The translations under genes and the position numbers were made by a program. The notes under the pieces are model-generated. The model did no database searches, had not been told where the DNA came from, and worked only from the letters and a program-made list of their open reading frames with translations. This document shows, piece by piece, positions 43,595 to 53,579 of a stretch of DNA of 64,000 nt (position 1 is its first letter; each line of letters starts with the position of its first letter). The stretch is from CALKAL01 sp051846895 (lineage in GTDB: Bacteria > Bacillota > Bacilli > Bacillales > Alkalibacillaceae): assembly GCA_051846895.1 (NCBI GenBank), contig JBPYCQ010000001.1:243527-307526 (forward strand), read 5' to 3'.

Positions 43595-44458
43595 TCATTC
43601 CTCCTCTTCATCAATTATTGGTGAGAATATATCACGATCAATGACTATAACATGGTTTATATCGAGTAAATCAGCTGCTGGTTCGACATAAGCCACATTT
43701 GTTAAACCATATTGATCTAATTCGACAGAACGAATTGTACCAATTAATAAGCCTCTTGGGAAAATGCCACCCATTCCTGAACTAATAACTGTTTGTCCTT
43801 CTTCAATTTGACCACTATTTGTTAGTTCACGGAAAATTAATGACTTTGTTTCATTATCAAACCCTTCAATTAGGCCAAATACAGACTCATCATCTTCAAC
43901 AACGACGGAAATGCGATTATCAACATCAAAACCACTTAAAAGTTGGACGGTTGATGTTAATTGTGATGCACTTATTACTTTACCAATCATACCTTCAGCT
44001 GTAATCACCGCCATATTAGGCTTGACCCCATGTAGGCGGCCTTTATTAATCGTCACTTGGTCAAACCATCTCTCGGGGCTTCTTGCAATTACGGTCGAAC
44101 GAATTGGCGTGTAATCACTAATCGATACATCGATATCGACTAGTGACCGCAGCTCCTCATTTTCCTTCTCCAATTCATTCACTTTAAAAACTAATGTTTT
44201 ATATTCTTGTAACTCTTCTTTTAATATTTCATTTTGTTTATATACATTTCTTATATCCTTTATATCATCTGTAACACCTATAACAAATTGTACAGGCTGA
44301 TAAACGATATTTTGAAAAAAACCGACAGTATCAGAAATGAATTGTGTTGCAATATTTGATTGCTCATCACTTCTTATAGAAAATCCAATTAAAACAACGA
44401 TTAATATAATACTCGTAAAAATAACGATTAATTTCCTCTTTCTAAAAAAAGCTGGCAT
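43595..44458 (-). CDS. mreC: Cell shape-determining protein MreC
   Basis: A bitopic membrane protein that organises the elongation complex outside the membrane. The first 25 residues contain a helix (KLIVIFTSIILIVVLIGFSI). A coiled coil runs from about residue 62 to 105 (KQNEILKEELQEYKTLVFKVNELEKENEELRSLV). The C-terminal double beta-barrel is recognisable in IARSPERWFDQVTINKGRLHGV and VISSGMGGIFPRGLLIGTI. There are 287 residues from the ATG at 44458, with AAGG and GGTG nearby; a GTG four codons earlier is possible. Confidence 0.94.
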   Translation of the reverse strand: MPAFFRKRKLIVIFTSIILIVVLIGFSIRSDEQSNIATQFISDTVGFFQNIVYQPVQFVIGVTDDIKDIRNVYKQNEILKEELQEYKTLVFKVNELEKENEELRSLVDIDVSISDYTPIRSTVIARSPERWFDQVTINKGRLHGVKPNMAVITAEGMIGKVISASQLTSTVQLLSGFDVDNRISVVVEDDESVFGLIEGFDNETKSLIFRELTNSGQIEEGQTVISSGMGGIFPRGLLIGTIRSVELDQYGLTNVAYVEPAADLLDINHVIVIDRDIFSPIIDEEEE

Positions 44459-44474
44459 AAATCCTTGCACCTAC

Positions 44475-45509
44475 TTAACTTATATAGTTTTTCTTTGCAA
44501 CATTTGGTGTTTTCTTAAAATGTTCAAGATGTTCTAACGCCTTACCTGTGCCGATTGCTACAGTATTGAAAGGATCCTCTGCTATAAGTACCGGTAGTTC
44601 AGTTTTTTCAAAAATAACTTCATCGAGCTTTTTTAATTGCGAACCACCACCAGTAAGAACAATACCTTTTTCTATTATATCAGAGGCAAGCTCTGGTGGA
44701 GCACTTTCAAGTGTATTTATTATTAAATCTATAATAGCATTAACTGTCTTTTCAACAGCAATAACGACTTCTTCATTCCTTAAATTAATTGTTTTTGGAA
44801 GGCCTGTGACTAAGTCTCGACCGAATACTTCCATTCTATCATTTTCTCTTGTTTTTTTTGCAGATGCAAGTTCAATTTTTATCTTTTCTGCAGTTGACTC
44901 CCCGATGACGACATTATATTCTTGTCGAATGTATTGAATAATCTGCTGATCCATTGCATTGCCAGCAATTTTGATTGATTTAGTGATCACTGTTCCTCCT
45001 AAAGATACGACAGCAACCTCTGTTGTTCCTCCGCCAATATCTACAATTAAACTACCTGTTGGACTCCAAACAGGTAGACCTGCCCCTATTGCAGCAGCAA
45101 GCGGTTCAGAAATTAAATAAACATTTTTCGCTCCTGCTTGCTTAGTTGCTTCGATTAGTGCACGTTCTTCTACTATCGTAACACCGGAAGGAGCGCAAAT
45201 CATGACGTTTGGTTTAAAAATAAAAAAAGAATCCCTTCTCACTTCATTAAGTATATGTTTCATCATCGCCAAAGTCGTTTCAAAATCTGCAATAACTCCC
45301 TCTTTCATCGGCCGGATAATGGATAGCGATTCTGGTGCTTTACCAATCATCGATTTTGCTTCATTACCTACAGCTTCAACTTGTCCTGTATGATTATGAA
45401 AAGCAACAACTGTAGGTTCATTTAATATAATTCCTTTACCTTTAACAAATACTAACGTATTCGCTGTTCCTAAATCAATTCCTATCCCTTTTCTAAATAA
45501 AAAGCTCAT
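44475..45509 (-). CDS. mreB: Actin-like rod shape protein MreB
   Basis: The bacterial actin that guides lateral wall synthesis. The 344 residues show phosphate 1 (GIDLGTANTLVFVKGKGI), phosphate 2 (SLIVDIGGGTTEVAVVSLGG) and the adenosine motif (GIVLTGGGSQLKKLDEVI). The start ATG at 45509 has GAGAGGAAGA upstream and gives MSFLFRKGIGIDLG, with the short N-terminal membrane-binding segment. It begins the mreBCD-minCD string; the next upstream gene is radC, 120 bp away. Confidence 0.96.
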   Translation of the reverse strand: MSFLFRKGIGIDLGTANTLVFVKGKGIILNEPTVVAFHNHTGQVEAVGNEAKSMIGKAPESLSIIRPMKEGVIADFETTLAMMKHILNEVRRDSFFIFKPNVMICAPSGVTIVEERALIEATKQAGAKNVYLISEPLAAAIGAGLPVWSPTGSLIVDIGGGTTEVAVVSLGGTVITKSIKIAGNAMDQQIIQYIRQEYNVVIGESTAEKIKIELASAKKTRENDRMEVFGRDLVTGLPKTINLRNEEVVIAVEKTVNAIIDLIINTLESAPPELASDIIEKGIVLTGGGSQLKKLDEVIFEKTELPVLIAEDPFNTVAIGTGKALEHLEHFKKTPNVAKKNYIS

Positions 45510-45629
45510 CCTGATCTTCCTCTCTGATGCCAAGATTTTATAGTATAAGCTATGCTTTACTATCGTGAAACATGATTGAAGATAACGGATAAGCTAACGG
45601 CATATTAAGGAAAATAGGATGTAGCTTTA

Positions 45630-46313
45630 TTATAAATAACCCTTTTCTTTTAATGAAATAAATTTGTGGTCACCAATAACGATGTGATCTAATAATTCAA
45701 TTCCTAACACCTTTCCACATTCATGAAGTCGTCTTGTCACATGAATATCTTCATTTGATGGTGATGGGTCACCGGATGGATGATTGTGGGCACAAATAAC
45801 TGAGGCAGCTGATCGTCTAATGGCTTCTTTAAAAACTTCACGTGGATGGACAATAGATGAATTGAGACTTCCAATAAAAATAGTCTGTCGATGTATCACT
45901 TGATTTTTTGTGTCAAGGTACAGGGCTACGAAATGTTCCTGCTTTAGTCCCCTCATCTCTTCCATTAAGTAGTTAGCACCATCTTCTGGACTACGAATGA
46001 TGTAACGATCACCTTCTCTATACGTTTGAATACGTTTACCCAATTCAATCGCGGCCAATAATGTGACGGCTTTTGCTTCACCGAGCCCTTTGATTGATGT
46101 TATTTCTTCGATTGTCGCATCTTTTAATAAGGATAACCCTTCAAAATGCATAAGCAATCTTGTAGCTAATGAAAGAGCCGACGTGCCTTTCGTGCCACTT
46201 CCAATTAATATAGCGATTAATTCTTGGTTAGATAGCGCATGAGGTCCAACTTGAATTAATCTTTCCCGAGGTCGATCATTTTTTGGTACATCTTTAATAA
46301 AAATCGTTTCCAC
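45630..46313 (-). CDS. radC: RadC/JAB1-domain protein
   Basis: A 227-residue protein with an N-terminal helix-hairpin-helix (ITSIKGLGEAKAVTLLAAIELGKR) and a C-terminal JAB/MPN-type metal domain containing VICAHNHPSGDPSPSNEDIHVT, the HxHx7SxxD zinc site. Despite the name, a DNA repair role is not supported in studied species, so the function is uncertain. The start is GTG at 46313. Its ribosome site is unusual, since AAAGGAG lies in a hairpin arm region about 12 bp away (see findings). B. subtilis places maf between spoIIB and radC, and that gene is absent here. Confidence 0.9.
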   Translation of the reverse strand: METIFIKDVPKNDRPRERLIQVGPHALSNQELIAILIGSGTKGTSALSLATRLLMHFEGLSLLKDATIEEITSIKGLGEAKAVTLLAAIELGKRIQTYREGDRYIIRSPEDGANYLMEEMRGLKQEHFVALYLDTKNQVIHRQTIFIGSLNSSIVHPREVFKEAIRRSAASVICAHNHPSGDPSPSNEDIHVTRRLHECGKVLGIELLDHIVIGDHKFISLKEKGYL

Positions 46314-46467
46314 TAAAAAACATGCTCCTTTCAGTCATGATCAGAACATGTTTTATTATATATAGTTAAATTGTAAGACACAAAGTACGGTTATTCGCTT
46401 TATCTATTTAAAAAATGCCTTATATAGCCTTGTTTGTTGTACAGATTAATCTTTTTAAATCACTTAA

Positions 46468-47337
46468 TTAGTTTTCTATTATTTTTCCGAAAAGTAATTG
46501 AATATTTAAACGGACTGTATTTGCATACATAGATTGATTAATTTGTTCTGATTGATGATTAAATTGATTGATGGTCGACTGTATATTCCCTACATAATAG
46601 TTGTTTTTATATCGTTCTGGAGCCTCATCAGCCCAAGTTTTGACTTGACTCATCCATTCAGATTGTGATTCATTTGAAGAGCTGATTAAATTTTCTCCTT
46701 TTTCTAACCACTGCAATTCATTTTCGTTAACATCTGCTTGTACACTTTTGAAATTCCATGGTTTAAACATAAAATCAACCATATATTCTAAACCTTGATT
46801 TTCTAACCATTTCGTCACAGTTTCCCGTTCGCTTTCAGAGTTAACCATCATACTTAAAACGTAATATTGTCCTTGATGTTCGTGTATAACTGTTGGAATG
46901 TGTTGATTTTTAAGTGTTTTAGCGTGTTCGAATGCGTTTTCGTTCGTTGAGAATATACCAAATTGAATGATATCTTTCGTCAGTGCACTTCGTTCAAATA
47001 CAGTAGTTTTTTGATCTTCAGTTTCGGATTCATTCGGTTTATCTTCATTTGGTTTATCTTCATTTTTTTCACGATCATCATCTGAACTAAATACAGGTAC
47101 ACTTTGTGGAGTTAAATCTGAGAAGAAATAGACAAAGCCCACCCCAAAAATAGCACCTAATAAAACGGCAAATAGGATAGGTTTTAGTAGTTTACTAAAC
47201 ATTTTTTGTTTTGAAGACTTAAATAGATTAGATTTGTTATTTTTAGGTGTTAACACGTATTCAAGATCATGTTTTTTATGTTGATTTGACTGATTATGTT
47301 GATTCATCGTCACACGAACTTTTTTATGCTCGTCCAT
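46468..47337 (-). CDS. spoIIB: SpoIIB-like protein with SPOR domain
   Basis: A membrane protein of 289 residues expected to take part in septal wall dissolution during engulfment. It has a charged Gln/His/Lys-rich cytoplasmic region (1-60), a single helix (LLKPILFAVLLGAIFGVGFVYFF, about 55-77), an acidic linker with the triple repeat NEDKPNE, and a SPOR-type domain (about 130-195, QFGIFSTNENAFEHAKTLKN) that should bind denuded peptidoglycan. The C-terminal region is poorly conserved. The ATG at 47337 has AAGGTGG. The position between folC and radC corresponds to spoIIB of B. subtilis. Confidence 0.82.
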   Translation of the reverse strand: MDEHKKVRVTMNQHNQSNQHKKHDLEYVLTPKNNKSNLFKSSKQKMFSKLLKPILFAVLLGAIFGVGFVYFFSDLTPQSVPVFSSDDDREKNEDKPNEDKPNESETEDQKTTVFERSALTKDIIQFGIFSTNENAFEHAKTLKNQHIPTVIHEHQGQYYVLSMMVNSESERETVTKWLENQGLEYMVDFMFKPWNFKSVQADVNENELQWLEKGENLISSSNESQSEWMSQVKTWADEAPERYKNNYYVGNIQSTINQFNHQSEQINQSMYANTVRLNIQLLFGKIIEN

Positions 47338-47456
47338 ATTAATACCACCTTTTTCTCTGATGTAATAGATGCTAACATAGACGAGATAAAAAAATAGCCA
47401 AATTTTGTCTAAGGCCTTCGACATTTTTTACAAATCTTTTTTAATCCGCAAAAAGA

Positions 47457-47487
47457 AAAACACTCCACCGAAAAATTGGAGTGTTTT
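47457..47487 (-). terminator. Intrinsic terminator after the GGDEF gene
   Basis: AAAACACTCCA and TGGAGTGTTTT arms (11 bp) with a T-run after it. The 5' arm includes the stop codon of the GGDEF gene. Confidence 0.88.
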
Positions 47488-49198
47488 AAACATGTGAGGA
47501 AACTCTATTTTTTCCTTGCTGTTTTGCACCAACATACATTGCGCGATCGGCTTTTCTAACAATTTCTTCAGGAGAATCACAATAATCTGGGTAAGTTGAA
47601 ACACCGATACTTGCTGTCACATTAATTTCTTTAACTTCCATAATACCGTCTATTGGTTTATAAAGAATAAATGGTTCATCGGCGATACATCTTCGAATAT
47701 TTTCAGCAATTTCTACTACTCGTTCATGCTCCATACCTTTGATTACCACGGTAAATTCTTCCCCGCCATATCGAGCGACAATGCCATTATCGCCAATTAA
47801 CCTTTCAAGTCTACGCGCTAATTCGACAAGAACTTCATTCCCCGATTCATGGCCGTAAGTATCATTTATTTTTTTGAAAGAATCTAAATCCATAATGATA
47901 ACCGATAATTTTTCTGTTAATCCTTTCGCTTCTAAATCCGTAGCATACTCATCAATGTATTCAATTAGGTATCGGTAATTGTATAATCCAGTTAGTTGAT
48001 CATGTTGACTCTTTCTACGTTCAATTTCATAATGTCGAGCATTTTCAATGGCAACTGATAAAAAGTTTGCTAGAATTTCTAGTAACATGAGATGATGTTT
48101 CTCAAATGCTCTTGATGTCGTCGAAGCAACTGTCAAAACACCAACGATTACATCATTTCTTAAAATTGGTACACCAAGTGCACTTTGAATATCAGCTGTA
48201 AATTCATGCCCACGCAGGTCTTCAATCTGGCTTTTCTTTAATAACATTTTACTATTACTTTGTTCATATATTCTTCCGGAAAAACCCTCACCTATGAACA
48301 ATTTAATTTCATTGTTTTTATTGAGCCCTTCTTTATCTGCATAGCGTATTAGACTCATCGATTGATTACTATTATTAATATCAAAAATATAAACATGTGT
48401 GGCTGGAATAACTCGCTTAACTTCTTTAACAAATGTATCTAACACACTTTTCACATTTAAACTTTTTGTCAATTCATGTCCTATTTCACTTGTAGTATGT
48501 AAATATTCATTTAGAAGTTGTGTTCTATTATAAATAGATAAAACAGCCGATAATAGAATGAAAGGGAATCCAACAAAATAAATTCCTAAAGTATCTAATT
48601 CCACATACATGTTATAAAGAATTAGTCCTAGCGGAAACGTAGCTAATGTTAAAAAACTATCAACAATTAATGATCGTTCAAACATTTTAAAAGGTTGGCT
48701 ATGCATATATGATTGAACAATCGAAAGAATAAACTGGTTAATTAATATAGAACTAACTACATACCCAACTATAGGAGTAATTTGATCTACATTTAATGCT
48801 TCCGGTCCATTAATTCCACCAAGTGCATAATAAATTCCCGCAGAAAAAACAGATGTTAAAAGAAGCATCGTTGAATTTGTAGCAATTCGATAATTTTCAT
48901 GTTTTTTCAGCTTTATTTTTGTAAATAAAGAAATTAATGCAATTTGAGTTAAAATAATTTCTGCAATTAAACCGAAATATAAAAAGACAGCAAAACTAAC
49001 GCCGTTAATAAAGAAAATAGTAGTATTTCCTACTCTAAAAGGAAAGAAGGCAACGGCAGAAATAATAATACCAAAAGAAATAAAATCAAACCAATTTTCT
49101 GTAAAATTAGTTGGATAGTGCAAAAATAAATATACCATTAGCGACGGAAAGATAGCTAACCAAACAAGCCATAAAATAATACTTTTCGTTTTAGTCAT
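47486..49198 (-). CDS. Membrane diguanylate cyclase, GAF-GGDEF
   Basis: A predicted cyclic-di-GMP synthase of 570 residues. The first 215 residues contain about eight hydrophobic helices, a membrane sensor region I do not assign to a named family. A GAF domain spans about 235-385 (DTFVKEVKRVIPATHVYIFDIN...SVAIENARHYE). The GGDEF domain runs from about 395 to 565, with DQLTGLYNYRYLIEYID, the metal-binding SVIIMDLDSFKKINDTYGHESGNEVL, and the active site RYGGEEFTVVI. No RxxD inhibitory site is present at the usual place before GGEEF, so product inhibition is not expected. It lies between folC and spoIIB, where B. subtilis has comC. Confidence 0.9.
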   Translation of the reverse strand: MTKTKSIILWLVWLAIFPSLMVYLFLHYPTNFTENWFDFISFGIIISAVAFFPFRVGNTTIFFINGVSFAVFLYFGLIAEIILTQIALISLFTKIKLKKHENYRIATNSTMLLLTSVFSAGIYYALGGINGPEALNVDQITPIVGYVVSSILINQFILSIVQSYMHSQPFKMFERSLIVDSFLTLATFPLGLILYNMYVELDTLGIYFVGFPFILLSAVLSIYNRTQLLNEYLHTTSEIGHELTKSLNVKSVLDTFVKEVKRVIPATHVYIFDINNSNQSMSLIRYADKEGLNKNNEIKLFIGEGFSGRIYEQSNSKMLLKKSQIEDLRGHEFTADIQSALGVPILRNDVIVGVLTVASTTSRAFEKHHLMLLEILANFLSVAIENARHYEIERRKSQHDQLTGLYNYRYLIEYIDEYATDLEAKGLTEKLSVIIMDLDSFKKINDTYGHESGNEVLVELARRLERLIGDNGIVARYGGEEFTVVIKGMEHERVVEIAENIRRCIADEPFILYKPIDGIMEVKEINVTASIGVSTYPDYCDSPEEIVRKADRAMYVGAKQQGKNRVSSHV

Positions 49199-49238
49199 GC
49201 TCGTATGCCCCTTTTATCTTTCATCTCAATATATAAGT

Positions 49239-50543
49239 TTAATGTTCTCTATTTATAGGTAATAAGTCCCGTCTAACTTCAGAAACAAAATATAATGAAC
49301 CTGTAATGATAATAACATCATCGTGTTGAAGCTTGTTATTATATTTATTTAAAGCCTTTTTCCAATCTTTTGCAACTAAAATATGGTGTTTTTCTGAAAT
49401 AATTTTTAGTTCATCATACCTATAACTTTTGAAATAGTCAAACGTTGTTAAAGTAATATTTGAAAAATTTTGTTTTAATAAATGTATCATATCATCTATT
49501 GGTTTATTTTTTACAACTGAAAGTAAAATGTGAATTTGATCATTTGTATAACGTCTACTCAAAGTGTCAATTAGAGTTTCTACAGCAGCAACATTGTGAG
49601 CTCCGTCTAAAATAATTGTCGGTTCGTCACTTATCTTTTCAAAGCGTCCTAACCAAAATGCTTTACTAACACCACTGATCACTTTTGCTTGATTCATTTG
49701 TATTCCTTCTAATTTGAACAGTTGTAATAAACTAAAAATAGCTAAAGTCGCATTTTCGACCTGGTGCTTCCCGCTCATTTGAATTTGAATAGAATCGATA
49801 TCTAATTCTTTCGATTTAAAAGAAAACAACTCTCCTATTTTGTTAGATTTGTGCCATTGATAAGAATAATCTTGATTTATTTTATATAAGGGAGCGGTTA
49901 CTTCTCTTGCCCGCTTTTCAATAACTTGAACAGCTTCAGCTTGAGTGACATTTGTAACGATCGGTCTATGTTGCTTAATAATTCCGCTTTTCTCAAATGC
50001 AATTTCTTCTAAAGTTTCACCTAATAAATCAGTATGGTCATAACCAATATTCGTAATGATTGATAATAGTGGCTTTTCAATCACATTTGTAGAATCTAAA
50101 CGCCCTCCTAGTCCGACTTCAATAATGGCATAGTCTACTTGTTGATCAAAAAAGTATTTAAAAGCAATGACGGTAATAATTTCAAACTCTGTAGGCCTTC
50201 CTAGCTGTGTTGCTGCTAGTTGCTCACATAACGGTTTTATATCCTTAACATACTTTACTAGATCTTCACCACTTATTGGATCTCCATTAATACTCATTCG
50301 CTCATTAAATTGTTCAATATAAGGTGATGTAAAAGTACCAATGGTATAGCCGTGGGATTGTAACATATTGCGTAAGTAAGTGACGGTAGAGCCTTTTCCA
50401 TTCGTTCCTGCAACATGAATTGTTTTAAGTTTCTTTTCTGGATGATCGAAATGTTTTAACAACCATTCTACACGTTTAAGACCTGGTTTAATACCAAATT
50501 TTATTTGTTGATGAATCCATTCAATGGCTTGTTGTTCATTCAT
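49239..50543 (-). CDS. folC: Folylpolyglutamate/dihydrofolate synthase
   Basis: Adds glutamates to folates and may also make dihydrofolate. The Mur-ligase-type core has the ATP loop HVAGTNGKGSTV (about 43-54), the folate-binding TSPYIEQFNERMSING, the substrate lysine region SGIIKQHRPIVTNV, and the C-terminal DGAHNVAAVETLIDTL. The 434 residues are of normal length. It follows valS on the minus strand, the order known from B. subtilis. Confidence 0.95.
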   Translation of the reverse strand: MNEQQAIEWIHQQIKFGIKPGLKRVEWLLKHFDHPEKKLKTIHVAGTNGKGSTVTYLRNMLQSHGYTIGTFTSPYIEQFNERMSINGDPISGEDLVKYVKDIKPLCEQLAATQLGRPTEFEIITVIAFKYFFDQQVDYAIIEVGLGGRLDSTNVIEKPLLSIITNIGYDHTDLLGETLEEIAFEKSGIIKQHRPIVTNVTQAEAVQVIEKRAREVTAPLYKINQDYSYQWHKSNKIGELFSFKSKELDIDSIQIQMSGKHQVENATLAIFSLLQLFKLEGIQMNQAKVISGVSKAFWLGRFEKISDEPTIILDGAHNVAAVETLIDTLSRRYTNDQIHILLSVVKNKPIDDMIHLLKQNFSNITLTTFDYFKSYRYDELKIISEKHHILVAKDWKKALNKYNNKLQHDDVIIITGSLYFVSEVRRDLLPINREH

Positions 50544-50582
50544 AGTCTGTCTTCCCTTAATTTTTTTTACTTAAATAATATA

Positions 50583-50616
50583 ATAAAATTGCCTGCATAT
50601 AAACAGGCAATTTTAT
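50583..50616 (-). terminator. Intrinsic terminator after valS
   Basis: A 13-bp stem of ATAAAATTGCCTG with CAGGCAATTTTAT, directly after the valS stop, followed by a TA-rich tract on the minus strand. Confidence 0.85.
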
Positions 50617-50618
50617 CT

Positions 50619-53270
50619 TTAGTTCATTTCTTGAAGTTCCTTTATTCTCTGTTTAACCATTTTTTGTTTTTCTAAATAATCTTTTTCCTTCTCACGTTCT
50701 TCTTGAACAACCTTATCAGGTGCTTTATTTACAAAGTTTTCATTAGATAGTTTCTTTTGCACTCGTTCAACTTCAGCATCCCATTTTTTCAATTCTTCTT
50801 CTAATCTACTTAGTTCGGCACTAATGTCGATAAGTCCTTCTAAAGGAAAGAATATTTCTGCACCTGTTACAATAGCTGTTTTAGCTTGCTCTGGAATTTG
50901 AATATTTGTAGAGATTTCAAGTTGTTCTGGATTACAAAATCTTTCTAAATAAATTTTATTTTTATTTAATTCTTCAACAATTGATTCATCATTTGCTTTG
51001 ATCATAATTTTTATTTTTTTAGACATTGGTGTATCAACTTCTGAGCGTACATTGCGAACAGAACGAATAATTGATACAAGTCGTTGCATTTCTTTTGCTG
51101 ATTGTTCGTTGTGGAAACGTTGATCAGCTTCCGGCCATTTAGCTACTGTAATTGAGTCCCCTTCATGTGGGATATGCTGCCAAATTTCTTCTGTAATAAA
51201 AGGCATGAACGGATGAAGCATACGTAAAATCTGATCTAATACATATACAAGAACAGACTTAGTCGTTTCTTTCTTTTGTTCATCTTCACCATACAATGGA
51301 AGCTTAGCCATTTCAATATACCAATCACAAAAGTCATCCCAAATAAAATTATATAAATGTCGGCCCGCTTCTCCGAAATCATATTTTTCTATGTGACGTG
51401 AGACATGTTCAATTGTTTCATTTAAACGTGTTAATATCCATTCATCTACTATTGATTTATCTTTAGTTAAATCAATATTTTCTTTCTTGAAATCACCTAA
51501 ATTCATGATGACGAAACGAGAAGCATTCCATATTTTGTTTGCAAAATTCCATGTTGATTCAACTTTATCCCATTGGAAGCGAAGGTCTTGCCCCGGTGAT
51601 GAACCTGTAGATAAGAAATATCTTAATGAATCGGCTCCGTATTTCTCAATGACATCCATAGGGTCGACACCGTTGCCTAATGATTTACTCATTTTTCGTC
51701 CTTCAGCATCTCTAACAAGACCATGGATTAACACATCTTTAAATGGACGTCGATTGGTGAAATGTTTTGATTGGAAAACCATACGTGCTACCCAGAAAAA
51801 GATGATGTCATATCCTGTAACTAAGACGTCTGTTGGGAAATACCGTTTGAAATCTTCACTTTCTTCATCAGGCCAGCCCATCGTAGAAAACGGCCATAAT
51901 GCAGATGAAAACCATGTGTCTAACACATCTTCATCTTGTTTCCAATTTTCCTCATCTGCAGGCGCCTCTTTACCTACGTAAATTTCACCTGTTTCTTTGT
52001 GATACCAAGCAGGGATACGATGCCCCCACCAAAGTTGTCTAGAAATACACCAGTCGCGAATATTTTCCATCCAATTTAAATAAGTTTTTTCAAAACGATC
52101 TGGAACAAAATTTACTTTATCATCTACTTGTTGAAGTTTAATTGCTTCTTCTGCTAATGGCTGCATTTTAACAAACCATTGCGTTGATAAATACGGTTCA
52201 ACGACCGCGCCACTTCTCTCTGAATGTCCAACAGAGTGAACATGTTCTTCTATTTCAAATAAAATTCCTTCGTCTTGAAGGTCCTTTACAATTTGTTTAC
52301 GACATTCAAAGCGGTCCATACCTACATATTTACCAGCATTTTCATTCATTGTACCGTCTTCATTCATTACTAGAACACGGTCTAATTGATGACGGTTACC
52401 GATTTCAAAGTCATTCGGATCATGTGCTGGAGTAATTTTCACTGCACCAGAACCGAATTCCATATCGACATAATCATCCGCTATAATTTCAATCTCTCTA
52501 CCGACAATCGGCAAAATAACTTTTTTACCAATTAAATGTTGATAACGTTTATCTTCGGAATGAACAGCAACTGCAGTATCTCCAAGCATTGTCTCTGGTC
52601 TTGTCGTCGCAATCTCAATATGTCCTGATCCATCTTTTAATGGATATCTCATATGATAAAAAGCACCTTTGACTTCCTTATAGATTACTTCAATATCAGA
52701 TAATGCCGTCTTCGTGCTTGGGTCCCAGTTAATAATATACTCACCACGATATATTAGGCCTTGTTCGTACAACTTAACAAATACTTCTTTTACTGCATTA
52801 GACAAACCTTCATCAAGAGTAAATCTCTCTTTCGAATAATCGAGACCTAATCCTAACATTTCCCATTGCTTTCTAATGAAAGAAGCATACTCTTCTTTCC
52901 AACTCCACACTTCTTCAAGAAATCGTTCACGGCCTAAATCATATCTAGACTGACCTTGCTCCTTTAACTTTGCCTCAACTTTTGCTTGTGTCGCAATTCC
53001 AGCATGATCCATACCTGGCAGCCAAAGAACGTCATATCCTTTCATTCGTTTGTAGCGTGAAATAATATCTTGTAACGTCGTATCCCATGCATGACCTAAA
53101 TGAAGTCTCCCTGTCACATTCGGTGGTGGAATAACAATAGTGAAAGGTTCTTTTTCCTTGTCATGAGTTGCTTCAAAAAATTTACCATTTAACCAATAAT
53201 CATACCGACCTTTTTCCACTTCTTGTGGGTTATATTTCGGTGCCATTGATGTTTGTTGATGTTGTGCCAT
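50619..53270 (-). CDS. valS: Valyl-tRNA synthetase
   Basis: A class I synthetase of 883 residues. The HIGH motif is PPPNVTGRLHLGHAWD, the editing CP1 domain is present (GSGAVKITPAHDPNDFEIG), and the KMSKS loop is EGRKMSKSLGNGVDPMDV. The anticodon-binding helical domain and a C-terminal coiled coil (about 820-883) are complete. Two ATGs in tandem follow AGGAGG; the second (53270) is chosen for spacing. It is controlled by a Val-type T-box leader. No large indel or damage is visible. Confidence 0.97.
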   Translation of the reverse strand: MAQHQQTSMAPKYNPQEVEKGRYDYWLNGKFFEATHDKEKEPFTIVIPPPNVTGRLHLGHAWDTTLQDIISRYKRMKGYDVLWLPGMDHAGIATQAKVEAKLKEQGQSRYDLGRERFLEEVWSWKEEYASFIRKQWEMLGLGLDYSKERFTLDEGLSNAVKEVFVKLYEQGLIYRGEYIINWDPSTKTALSDIEVIYKEVKGAFYHMRYPLKDGSGHIEIATTRPETMLGDTAVAVHSEDKRYQHLIGKKVILPIVGREIEIIADDYVDMEFGSGAVKITPAHDPNDFEIGNRHQLDRVLVMNEDGTMNENAGKYVGMDRFECRKQIVKDLQDEGILFEIEEHVHSVGHSERSGAVVEPYLSTQWFVKMQPLAEEAIKLQQVDDKVNFVPDRFEKTYLNWMENIRDWCISRQLWWGHRIPAWYHKETGEIYVGKEAPADEENWKQDEDVLDTWFSSALWPFSTMGWPDEESEDFKRYFPTDVLVTGYDIIFFWVARMVFQSKHFTNRRPFKDVLIHGLVRDAEGRKMSKSLGNGVDPMDVIEKYGADSLRYFLSTGSSPGQDLRFQWDKVESTWNFANKIWNASRFVIMNLGDFKKENIDLTKDKSIVDEWILTRLNETIEHVSRHIEKYDFGEAGRHLYNFIWDDFCDWYIEMAKLPLYGEDEQKKETTKSVLVYVLDQILRMLHPFMPFITEEIWQHIPHEGDSITVAKWPEADQRFHNEQSAKEMQRLVSIIRSVRNVRSEVDTPMSKKIKIMIKANDESIVEELNKNKIYLERFCNPEQLEISTNIQIPEQAKTAIVTGAEIFFPLEGLIDISAELSRLEEELKKWDAEVERVQKKLSNENFVNKAPDKVVQEEREKEKDYLEKQKMVKQRIKELQEMN

Positions 53271-53312
53271 CATTGCCCCTCCTAAAATTTTATTAAAGAA
53301 CTTGATCAATAA

Positions 53313-53573
53313 TAAAAAAATCTTTTCATCCTAATATAAAGGACGAAAAGATTTATTTCGCGGTACCACCTTTGTTTGCAAACTAAATTTCGTTTACACA
53401 CTCAAATAAGATAACGGTTTTCCCGGCTTCTTCTACTATTATTTCAAAGAAGCTGCATATTCAGAGCGACCTTCCAAGTCTTCAATCCTAGGAAGCTTCC
53501 AGCAATATGCTTCCCTCTCTTTAGGAATCCAACTTGTACTCCTCTCTTACAAGCATTTAAGTAAATTCAATTA
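53313..53573 (-). promoter_or_regulatory. T-box leader of valS, Val (GUC) specifier
   Basis: The T-box motif AGGTGGTACCGCG is at 53359-53371 on the minus strand. The terminator hairpin is at 53320-53353 (ATCTTTTCGTCC with GGATGAAAAGAT) with a T-run. Stem I carries AAAGAGAGGGAAGC. By alignment with the other two leaders in this window the specifier is GTC (53468-53470), followed by G rather than the more frequent A. It matches valine, the downstream gene. Confidence 0.9.
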
Positions 53574-53579
53574 TTTATT

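Noticed and set aside
51487..51981. 164-residue open frame opposite valS
   Set aside because: Antisense shadow of a conserved synthetase; no start signal.
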